Assembly (NCBI GenBank): GCA_024243835.1 | Contig: JALPMN010000528.1 | Location: forward strand, 1 to 14,995 | Origin: Enteropsectra breve | Lineage: Eukaryota; Microsporidia | Reading direction: 5' to 3' | Length of the DNA stretch: 14,995 bases | Part shown: positions 7,994-14,913 of the stretch, piece by piece | How positions within the stretch are numbered: the first letter of the stretch is position 1 | How the letters are laid out: each line of letters starts with the position of its first letter | Made by a program: the position numbers and the translations under genes | Notes under the pieces: model-generated | The model's input: only the letters and a program-made list of their open reading frames with translations | The model's database searches: none | Told to the model about the DNA's origin: nothing

Positions 7994-8815
7994 TCAGTAA
8001 TATAAAACTCTAAGTACTCGATTTTTTATATTCTTTTTTTCTTTTAAAATTTTGAATTGCGACCAGTGATTTTCAATATTTTGGGTGTGAGCCCCTGTTT
8101 CTGGATCAACAAAGTTCTTTTTATGATTTACAGACAGTCTTGTGGTGATAATTGAGATTATTTTTGAAGAACGCAATATATGAAGGATGCTCATCAGTCC
8201 AAACTGTGGATCCATACTCAACCCTAGCTGTTATGATTAGCCCCAAAGTAATAAGTTTACGTTCAAATACAACCAGCATGAAAACCCGTTTTGTTTGAAC
8301 ATCAGTTCCTCCAAAAATCCATGTTTGGTTACCAGTTCGCCCAACATTGTATTTTCTCTTTCCAATAGCAGATTCATCTAGCTGCACTATGCCATGCGGC
8401 CCTTCAAGCTTTTCCTCTTGCATATGGTTTTTGAAATCACACTAGAGCTGCAAAATTATACTATTAATTGTCGTTCTATCAAGTTCTAGCATCTCGCTTA
8501 TAATATTGTTAGAAATATTGAGCGCAAAGCAGCATAAAACTCTTAAGACAACAATTATGCTATAATTTGTTTCCAACAAGCATTTGATTTTATTGACCTT
8601 TTTGAAGTATCGCACTTACTGCAGCGAAACAGGCTGAATGTTATTGATGAGCGTGGGCTTTTCTTCATTTGGCGGTTGCATTTAGAGCATACAACGATTC
8701 CCTCCCAATCAGCTTGATAGAAAACAAGGAGATCCTCGATTTTTGTAATACTATTTGCTTTAGCTGTGAAAAGAGTTCCTCAACCCGCAGCCAGCTCATT
8801 AAAGGCATAAAACCT
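7994..8815 (-). pseudogene. Merlin/IS1595-family transposase, multiply broken
   Basis: The minus-strand remnant retains all three transposase parts. The N-terminus (about 8815-8570) has a CxxC...CxxC zinc ribbon (CSKC and CSKC). The middle contains a helix-turn-helix-like stretch ending near 8445. The DDE core (8423-8121) has QLDESAIGKRKY with the first Asp and VWTDEHPSY with the second. The final segment (about 8150-7994) has VNHKKNFVDP then TQNIENHW with the catalytic Glu, a hallmark of ISXO2-like proteins. Breaks are a TGA near 8783, a frameshift near 8575, a TAG near 8442 and a frameshift near 8130-8150 that separates the catalytic Glu from the two Asp. The protein is therefore dead, although its order and length are those of a full family member. 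Confidence 0.85.
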
Positions 8816-8850
8816 TAAAATTTTTATTTATGAAAATGATATGTTTTTAA

Positions 8851-8922
8851 AGAATCGAACATATAATTGTTCCATTTTTAAAATGAAAGACTTTTTATTT
8901 ACCGCTGAGCTATCAGGGGTTA
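8851..8922 (-). other. tRNA-like sequence (box A/box B) in right Merlin TIR
   Basis: On the minus strand, GATAGCTCAGCGGTAA (box A-like, 8900-8915) and TGTTCGATTCT (box B-like, 8851-8861) mirror the left copy. Here the putative anticodon stem pairs better (TTCAT with ATGGA around loop TTTAAAA). A GAACA-6nt-TGTTC hairpin is preserved in both copies. It points inward, toward the left copy. Confidence 0.5.
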
Positions 8923-8987
8923 AAAATCTTGTAATAAATTTCGGGTATGCGAAAATTTTCTTGCTGTTTTCTACACCATCTATTACC
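8851..8987 (-). repeat. Right TIR of Merlin element
   Basis: This is the reverse complement of the left TIR with about 20 differences and one length change. The tRNA-like part is at 8851-8922, reading inward on the minus strand. Confidence 0.8.
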
Positions 8988-8995
8988 AAAAATTC

Positions 8996-9308
8996 TGTTT
9001 AAGCGAACTCTACTGTATCTTGTTTGTATATCGTATAGGCATTTAGCACCTTTTCTTCAATATTCAAAATGTAATGATATTGATTATTGGAAAATGAGAG
9101 GACAAAACGAAGAAGAAAGAGAAGTTTCGATCAACGAAAAACAAAACGCCAAAGTGCAGAGAAACAAAGATGAATCGGAGGAGGAAGAAAGGAAGGAACT
9201 GAAGAAAAGAAAGATAGAAGTAGTAAAAAAAGACGAACGCATGGACACTGCAAGATTGAATATTGTGGTAAACTGATTTATACCACATAATTGGCTCTCA
9301 GAATCAAC
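8996..9308. other. Spacer between Merlin and pogo elements with a purine-rich tract
   Basis: From 9094 to 9270 the plus strand is strongly purine-rich and reads as a Glu/Lys/Arg-rich stretch from ATG at 9094 (MRGQNEEEREV...) to TGA at 9274, about 60 codons. I recognise no domain, and such composition easily makes chance open frames. It may be a fragment of a coiled or charged host protein. The frame extending upstream to 8947 runs through the Merlin TIR and is not credible. Nothing is visible in 8996-9090 or 9277-9308. Confidence 0.3.
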
Positions 9309-9310
9309 TA

Positions 9311-10762
9311 CCGTATTTTACGGCATATAGTCCGCGGACTATACAAACAAAAATTATAAATTTTGAAAGAAAATGTCAACTGCAGACTATACGCAGAAAA
9401 TTTTTTGAAAATGCTTATTCAAAGCCATCAAAACTGCTATCAGACGTAACAATAAATTCTGCATTATTAAGCTTAAAAATTGATTCTTTTTCTTCATTAT
9501 TTTGAATAGAAGGATTTTCTTGCTCGATACTGCCGTTCATTTTGCTGAATCCGTTAATAACGCATTCCTGTGATACTTCATCCCAGCTTTGAACAATCCA
9601 TTCGCAAATTAATTTATAAGATGCTCTTTTTGTTTTTCCAGCAGCTGTATACTCATGTTTATCGGAGGCATCCATTCTTCCCAATGCTTTCTTAAATTTA
9701 GCTTGAACGATCGATTGTCACTTATGTCCAAAAGCTGCAATTTGGATGTCATCCCACTTGGAATAACTGCTAAGATACTTTTCTTTCCGAATGCAATCTT
9801 AACAGCATCAGTCAAATGAGCACTGCACGAATCATATATAAGACATGAAGGTGGATTAATGAATTTTTTAGGTCTTAGCGCCCATACTTTATTGATCCAT
9901 TGAAGCATAACCTCCTCATTCACCCAGCCTTTTGGATTTGCTTCGACGATAATATTATTAGGAAAAGCCTCCTTAGGTACAGTCTTTCGCTTGAATATTA
10001 CCATTGGTTGTAATTTATTCCCATCTGATGTTACAAATAGTATAACAGTGAAATTTATTTTTCACAGCCATTTGTCACAAGTCGCACTTGCTTTACACCT
10101 TTGGTATCTACTATTCGAGTTTCAGATATATCTAATCTTACTGGAACTTCATCCATATTACCTATTTGCTCTAGTTGTAATCCAATACATTTATTTGCTA
10201 AATATGCTCTAAAATTTTCTACTTTAGATTCCCAATCCTGGGGAATTTTTTGTCCCACGCTTGTGACTGATCGTATCACCAAGTTCTTTCTTTTCATAAA
10301 ACGATAGCACCATGATGTTGTGCCTTTAAATTGTGGTATTTCCAATTCAAGTGCCAGTTTTCTAGCATGCATGATTAATTGTGTTGTTGATACTTGAAAA
10401 TTCTTATTTCGTTGGGTTTTAACAAAATCCACAACCATCTCCTCCAACACAGGCCAATGGTGAAGTCCTGCACGTTGTCTCTGTTGCTTTTTTGGAAGAG
10501 TCCTCAAAACTTCTTCTTTTGCCCGCCAATTACGAATATTCTTTTCATCTACATTAAACCACGTTGCTGATTTTCTGTTGCCATTTATTTTGGCATGTTC
10601 AATTATTTTTAATTTTAATTCTGTTGAATATGCTCGTCTTTAATCAGAAGAATTCTCTGCCATGTTGGATATAAAAGCGGCGTATAAGCCGCGGACTATA
10701 TGAACAAAAAAACTGAATTTACAAAAAATTTTGAACTGAGGACTATACGCCGGAAAATACGG
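9311..10762 (-). mobile_element. pogo/Tigger-like DNA transposon
   Basis: The 1452-bp element is flanked by TA (9309-9310 and 10763-10764). Its ends read CCGTATTTTACGGCATATAG on the left and CCGTATTTTCCGGCGTATAG on the right complement. Subterminal copies of the GGACTATA/TATAGTCC motif lie 50-80 bp inside both ends. On the left one makes a perfect 18-bp palindrome TATAGTCCGCGGACTATA (9326-9343), and on the right a near-palindrome is at 10683-10700. The interior carries a minus-strand CENP-B-like transposase. Both ends look complete but the gene is broken, so it is non-autonomous. Confidence 0.88.
9415..10663 (-). pseudogene. pogo/Tigger (CENP-B-like) transposase, stop at codon 8 and two frameshifts
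   Basis: From ATG at 10663 the protein has an N-terminal psq/brinker-type HTH (YSTELKLKIIEHAK ... NIRNWRAKEE), then a CENP-B-type HTH domain (about 10440-10230, with GTTSWCYRFMKRKNL as recognition region). The DDE core of the pogo group follows: NMDEVPV (first Asp), IYDSCSAH (second Asp), and VIPSGMTSKLQLLDIS with an Asp 35 residues on as the third acidic residue. An acidic C-terminal tail ends at 9415. Breaks are TAA at codon 8 (10642-10640), a frameshift near 10056 where the frame stops at 10055 and resumes as FTVILFVTSDG, and a frameshift near 9672. Length of about 415 codons is normal for the family. The gene is dead but only lightly damaged; the likely relative is the POGK/Tigger group. 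Confidence 0.88.
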
Positions 10763-10764
10763 TA

Positions 10765-10907
10765 ATACAAACTCCTTCTATACTGATGTTAAAATATAAT
10801 CATTGGACAAATCTAAAACATCCGTCTCATAAAAAACTATTTATACAAACAAATAATTAAATTATGGTTTTTTTTCAAATCTATTGTTATATAACTACTT
10901 TCTAGCG
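10765..10907. other. Short AT-rich spacer, nothing recognised
   Basis: These 143 bp lie between the pogo-like and hAT elements. No open frame, repeat or motif is visible apart from the degenerate hAT target site at its right end (10900-10907). Confidence 0.5.
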
Positions 10908-11277
10908 CAGTGGTTTCCAACAGTGGTTCCGCACACTTCTCACAAGGGTTCCACGAAAATTACAAAAGTAACAGTTTAAAATTTATAAATTTATAAAAAA
11001 ATAATCCAAAATGGACAAATTTTTGAAAAAAATAGTGATGTTAAAAAAATAACGAATAGTCTGAGTCTGAAAAAAATAACCACAGAAATAAATTACCAAC
11101 AAACTATTCTATTAAAAAAAGGACATATTTAGATAGTTATCTAAATTTTGGTTTTTCTTATAACAAAAGTGGGGATGTGCACATTCCCTTTTGTATTACT
11201 TGCGGAGAAAAACTTTCGAATAGTTCAATGGCCCCAGCGAAGCTAAAGCGCCATCTCAAACTAAGCACCCAAGCCTA

Positions 11278-11385
11278 CCAGTTTTTCTCGAAAATAAGAC
11301 CGGTCTTATTTTTGTTTTTTAAATTTTTGAAAAAGACATGACATTTTTAGTATTTCTGCATGGTCTTATTTTCGAGAAAAACCGG
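11278..11385. mobile_element. 108-bp MITE with 24-bp TIRs and TA duplication
   Basis: The left end CCAGTTTTTCTCGAAAATAA and the right end (complement CCGGTTTTTCTCGAAAATAA) form 24-bp inverted repeats with one mismatch. TA flanks each side (11276-11277 and 11386-11387). The left TIR runs straight into a second, perfect palindrome centred on ACCGGT at 11292-11313. It has no coding capacity and is presumably mobilised by a Tc1/mariner- or pogo-type transposase. It lies inside the hAT remnant, at the point where the BED finger ends and a large part of the hAT protein is missing. Confidence 0.82.
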
Positions 11386-11565
11386 TAGTTGTATTTTTTC
11401 AAAATGAAGAAAACAACGTTTTTTTTGATCTGCTGACAAACAAGAGCTGGTGCACTAAATTGTCATATCTTAATGACATTTTTGAAAAACTGAATAACTT
11501 AAATTCTTCAATGCAGGGAAGAAATGAAAACACACTGTCTGTCACCGTGAATACTCTTAACAGAT

Positions 11566-11746
11566 GGAATTCTTGTTACAGAATTCTATCTAAAGATTTA
11601 GGTACAAATTATTTAATAAATTTTTACCTATGTCAAAATCTTCAGGTCTTATTTCTAAGACACCGGAGGCAGCAGGGCACCGGGGGACCATGATTGTGAT
11701 AACGCTGCGCCGCGAGGCCCGGGAGGAGCCCGGCGACACTGTCATC
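11566..11746. other. Inserted segment with an AT-rich half and a sharply GC-rich half, unidentified
   Basis: The hAT coding sequence breaks at AACAGAT (11559-11565) and resumes after a second AACAGAT (11747-11753), so these 181 bp look inserted with a 7-bp target duplication. The first part is AT-rich and starts with a GAATTCT/AGAATTC hairpin (11567-11586). From about 11661 to 11746 it is very GC-rich in an AT-rich window and reads from ATG 11690 as MIVITLRREAREEPGDTVIN, with GC-rich third positions. I do not recognise the source. Possibilities are a processed host transcript fragment, captured foreign DNA or an unknown short retroposon. Confidence 0.45.
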
Positions 11747-12110
11747 AACAGATAAACTTCTCGCTTTCAAAAAGACGTTAAATTTGTGGACTGTGTATAT
11801 TCTTGAACAAAGAACATTACCTATGTTTCCTTCGCTTAAAGGCGCTGACTATGAAGAAATGGCCCCAATTATTATAAATCATTTGGAACTTTTAAAAGAA
11901 AAACTCGATAAATATTTTCCTTCACTAGAAATAGAGAGTTATGATTGGATCCGAAATCCCTTTAATGCAAACGACAATTCGAGATATAATTTTTCTTTAT
12001 CAGAAGAAGAGGAATTTATTAATTTAACAACAGATCGATCAAACAGACTAAAATTTTTAGAAATGAATGTCGACGAATTTTGGATATCAATTGGAAAGTA
12101 ATTTAATAAT

Positions 12111-12306
12111 TGTCGTGTCCACGACAACATCTTGTTCTTGCGCCAGTCTCGGTCCAGTCTGATCGAGAATTAAAATTTTTTAAGGTAAAATTTTTATAAC
12201 TCGAGAAGGGTACGAATGACACGAGGAAGCAACGGAACAACAATTAAATTATCCGTTTTTAACTACTTTCTTTTATATGGCCGCACGCCCTCGCGAGGCC
12301 ACGTCA
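12111..12306 (+). repeat. Solo LTR inserted in the hAT gene
   Basis: This 196-bp segment begins TG and ends CA and is flanked by a perfect 5-bp duplication ATAAT (12106-12110 and 12307-12311). Removing it and one duplication rejoins the hAT frame: the codons before it (…GK, a stop, FNN) lead directly into ISEKAIM. The LTR starts with an inverted repeat TGTCGTG-TC-CACGACA and is unrelated to the gypsy LTRs at 3289 and 7167. A solo LTR forms by recombination between the two LTRs of a full element. Orientation is not certain. Confidence 0.82.
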
Positions 12307-12958
12307 ATAATATTTCTGAAAAAGCAATCATGATTTTACTGCAATTTTCCACATCTTATTTGTGTGAACTCGGGTTCTCAAGGTTAGCTAACATTATTAC
12401 AAAAAAACGTGAAAAGCTTGTCAATGTTGAGGAGGAGCTCAGAGTCGCCATTTTATCAATAAGACCTGACATTGAGAAAATATGCAAAGATTTAACTCCG
12501 CAAACATCTCATTAAAAAGTTATCCGATTATTATATTAGCAAATTTTATCTATTTTTTAAAACAAAAGTTTTTATTTTTAATAGTAGTCACATAAAGATT
12601 TTGTTGGCAAGAACCATACATCTATCTTCCATGTTTAACAAGAAACTAGTAAAGCATGATTCGTTAAATTAAATCATAATATAGCTTTTCCTACGTAAAA
12701 TAATAATCTTTTTTTGTCAGGTGCTATTTTGTCGCAGGAAAAAATCTATTTTTTTAATCTTTGGTTAAATGATAGTTACCGTAAAATAAGTAAAGTCTTC
12801 TCTGGCAACAATACTGATTTTTCACAAATTAAAACACTTACTTGTGTTCCTCAGAAATATTTTATTAATTAAAAAAGTTCCGCGCTTACGAAATGGTTGG
12901 GAACCACTGAACTAGAGTGTTTGCGTGATGAAATCGGTTGTTAACTTGACGAAATTGA

Positions 12959-13504
12959 ATGACAAAAATGCAGAAAAATTTATTTTTGACGAACTTGCGT
13001 GTTAACTTGACGAATTTGGATGCTAACTTGACGAACTGGCATGAAAAATGCTATAATAAAACAGGTTGTATCGATGAGATACATGGGTCCGGAAGGCCAC
13101 ATCTTCTTGCTGATGTTGATATAGCCATTATTTTAGATTTGGTAAGGCAAAATTCCTCAATTAGCCTCAGGAAAATGGCAGGGGAGCTTAATCTGAAACA
13201 AAACAAAGATGTGTGCAAAAGCACCAATGAAAATTACTTATTCGCTGAGAATCTTCGAAAGGTAATTGAAAAATTTTTTCGAGCAAAGAGGAACAAATCT
13301 GCAGTTGAAAGACATCACTCAAGCCCCCAGATGCCATGCGTTCTGGGATGTATTGAGAGCGATAAGGTCGATACTTTGTGCAGAGATCTACCCCACCTCT
13401 CAGACCACGAAGTTGATCCTCGTGTAATGACCTTTGGGAAGGCTCCCAATGGTATCTGTCTCTTTAAAAAGAGAGCTGCTGGCGGCCCAAAATTTGGGAC
13501 CTAG
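12959..13504 (+). pseudogene. Chimeric open frame: 7-residue repeats plus a Tc1/mariner-type HTH fragment
   Basis: The 181-codon frame is a patchwork. Codons about 8-30 are the translated 21-bp repeats (LTNLRVN, LTNLDAN, LTNWHEK). Codons about 36-80 resemble the second HTH of Tc1/mariner transposases: GSGRPH, then AIILDLVRQNSSISLRKMAGELN. The rest, about 85-181, is unrecognised, ending FKKRAAGGPKFGT. No catalytic DDE motif or flanking TIR is visible. I infer a fragment of an old Tc1-like transposase joined to other DNA, with the open frame surviving by chance. A real domesticated protein is possible but not supported by anything visible. Confidence 0.45.
12986..13048 (+). repeat. Three tandem 21-bp repeats
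   Basis: Units start at 12986, 13007 and 13028, each opening TTGACGAA and mostly followed by a variable middle and GTTAAC or CTAAC. A further copy of TTAACTTGACGAA lies at 12941-12953. In the overlapping open frame each unit encodes seven residues starting LTN. The copies differ at several positions. Confidence 0.75.
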
Positions 13505-13654
13505 CTAAGTCCTTTTGGTAATTGTCACTCTTTGGGGGGGGCAAATTTCATGATAAAATTTTCAGGGCTGATGCGAAGAAGCGAATTCTACGCAAAATTA
13601 AATACACAAAAAAGGCTTTAAATATGCAGCTGAAAAGGGTTTAATAACCATGGA

Positions 13655-13775
13655 GAGACGGCCGTGCCCAGAGGAGGGATATAATGGCATTTTAAATATA
13701 GAAAAAGGCAAATGCGACATGGTGTAGACAGAAGGTGGCGCTGTAAGAAAAGAAATTGTAGACGTACTGTTGTAT
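13655..13775 (+). pseudogene. Fragment of a second Merlin/IS1595-type zinc ribbon
   Basis: Across a frameshift near 13708, the plus strand reads RPCPEEGYNGILNIEKGK and then RHGVDRRWRCKKRNCRRTV. The spacing of Cys, the RWRC and CxxxxC run and basic residues match the N-terminal zinc ribbon of IS1595/Merlin transposases. Nothing downstream matches the DDE domain: the KRBA2-like integrase begins at 13879. It belongs to a different lineage from the Merlin at 7761. The rest of 13505-13878, including a G run at 13534-13541, holds nothing I recognise. Confidence 0.45.
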
Positions 13776-13878
13776 GCCAATGTGAAAGCGTCGTATGTCA
13801 ATTTGAAAAGGCCATGAAAAAAATAAGGAAAGTAAAAAAAATGATTTTAAACAAATTACTAGGATCAAAAAATTTATC

Positions 13879-14913
13879 ATGCCAGATAGTTTCATGATCA
13901 AAACGGAAGCACAAAAACAAGAAATCTTAAACTATTACAAATTTTCTGAGGTACCCGCGGCATTGAATGGGAATAAAAGATTTAACTTTATAAGAGCAGC
14001 AAGAAATTTCGTTTATGAAGATGGAAGCTTATTTTTTCTCAAAAATGAAATTCTTTTGTGATTTTGAGGTAATGGATAAGCGTTTATTTATAGAAGCAGC
14101 GCATGGGCAGTCGCACATCGGAGCCTCACAAACAGTGACCTTCATTTTTCACGCTCATGCGGTAGATTTCGAGCAGAAATACGAGATTTCATAAAAAACT
14201 GCAGAGCATGCCAAACTGCGACGAATCCTCAGATAAGGATGCCTGTGCAGCATATAGTTGAAAATAAAGCAATGGATCGACTCATCGCTGACTCCATTGA
14301 TATGCGTGAATATGCTGATGAAAACGACGGATATAAATGGATTTTAAATATTATAGACTCGTACAGTAAATTCGCATGGAATTTCAAGCTATAAAATAAA
14401 ACCAGTGAAGCGTATGCAGAGGTGTTTAATCAGTTATTCCATTCTGAAGGTTGTCCGAAAATTCTGCATACTGACAATGGAAAAGAGTTTAAAAACAAAA
14501 AAATCGAAGATTTATGCGATTCTCTTAAAATATGCAGAATATACGGTAGAGTAAGACATCCACGGAGCCAGGGGCAAGTGGAGCGGTTTAACGGTACTTT
14601 AAAGCAGCGGCTGAGAAAAGCCTTAGGAGGGGCCAAAAGTTGGATTGATATTCATAGAAAGGCGGTCTATGAATACAATACGCACCTGAACCGAGCTACA
14701 AGTAAAACACTTTTTGAAGTTTTAAGAGGATTTTCGGGAATTAGAAAAACTAAACACGTATTTAATTTCGAAGAGGTTGAGCTTTTAGAGGATGATCCTA
14801 CCAGAGAGCATCGCCAAAATTATTTAGAAAAATTAGTTGGAGAAAATGATACAAACCTTCAAGATATTGCAGTGGGATCTATAGTTCTATTAAAATGCGA
14901 TTTTGATAATAAT
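13879..14913 (+). pseudogene. Second KRBA2-like integrase, diverged, broken, 3'-truncated
   Basis: This is a paralogue of the minus-strand integrase at 2063-3256, aligning along its length. The N-terminal 60 residues start MPDSFMIKTEAQKQ. The HHCC module lies at about 14100-14220 (HGQSH, then CRACQ). The catalytic core has DSIDMREY near 14292, DNGKEF at 14474 and QGQVERF with Glu 35 residues after that Asp. Breaks are a frameshift at about 14060, another at about 14140-14180, and TAA at about 14392 between the first Asp region and the rest. The frame from 14422 is open for 183 codons, but homology to the left copy stops exactly after FDNN at 14913, where LTR-like sequence begins, so the C-terminal 50 or so residues are missing. 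The two copies face outward with all the other elements between them. Confidence 0.8.

Larger units (their letters stand above)
7761..8987 (-). mobile_element. Merlin (IS1595/ISXO2-like) DNA transposon with tRNA-like TIRs
   Basis: The 1227-bp element starts GGTAATAG and ends CTATTACC. Its TIRs are about 136 bp (7761-7896 and 8851-8987), matching at roughly 80-85% by eye. The flanking 8-mers AAAAATTT (7753-7760) and AAAAATTC (8988-8995) agree at 7 of 8 positions, fitting the 8-9 bp target duplication of Merlin. The interior encodes a decayed IS1595-type transposase on the minus strand. Unusually, the inner half of each TIR is a tRNA-like sequence. TIR divergence and the broken gene make this an old copy. 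Confidence 0.8.
11110..12515 (+). pseudogene. hAT transposase remnant: BED finger, linker, hATC dimerization domain
   Basis: Remnants lie in order on the plus strand. About 11110-11276 encodes a BED zinc finger: YLDSYLNFGFSY, then CITCGEKLSNSSMAPAKLKRHL. A one-base loss near 11263 puts the second His (in KHP) out of frame. About 11430-11558 reads NKSWCTKLSYLNDIFEKLN, the linker seen before the C-terminal part in ZBED5/GTF2IRD2-type proteins. About 11754-12101 continues with FKKTLNLWTVYILEQ through VDEFWISIGK. After the solo LTR, 12307-12515 gives the hATC domain: ISEKAIMILLQFSTSYLCELGF to DLTPQTSH. Some 300 residues between the BED finger and linker, including the catalytic core, are absent. 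A TAA at 12102 replaces a codon just before the solo LTR. Confidence 0.78.
10908..12909 (+). mobile_element. Degenerate hAT transposon (ZBED5/GTF2IRD2-like) with nested insertions
   Basis: The ends are CAGTGGTTTCCAAC at 10908 and the complement of CAGTGGTTCCCAAC ending at 12909, typical hAT termini. The flanking 8-mers TTCTAGCG and AACTAGAG agree at five positions, including the central CTAG favoured by hAT, so they are probably a decayed target duplication. The interior holds BED-finger, linker and hATC-like coding remnants on the plus strand, a MITE, a GC-rich insert and a solo LTR. 10922-11110 and 12516-12895 are noncoding AT-rich subterminal DNA. Including insertions it is 2.0 kb, short for the group, so much of the central catalytic region has been lost. 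Confidence 0.8.

Noticed and set aside
8947..9276. 109-codon open frame as one gene
   Set aside because: Its first part is the Merlin TIR read through. Only the purine-rich part from 9094 is worth noting.
12216..12515. 99-codon open frame as a separate gene
   Set aside because: Its first 30 codons are solo LTR sequence; from 12307 it is the hATC domain of the interrupted hAT transposase.
13598..13901. Minus-strand open frames of 67 and 69 codons
   Set aside because: They are hydrophobic frames opposite purine-rich plus-strand DNA and the Merlin fragment, with no domain or start context.
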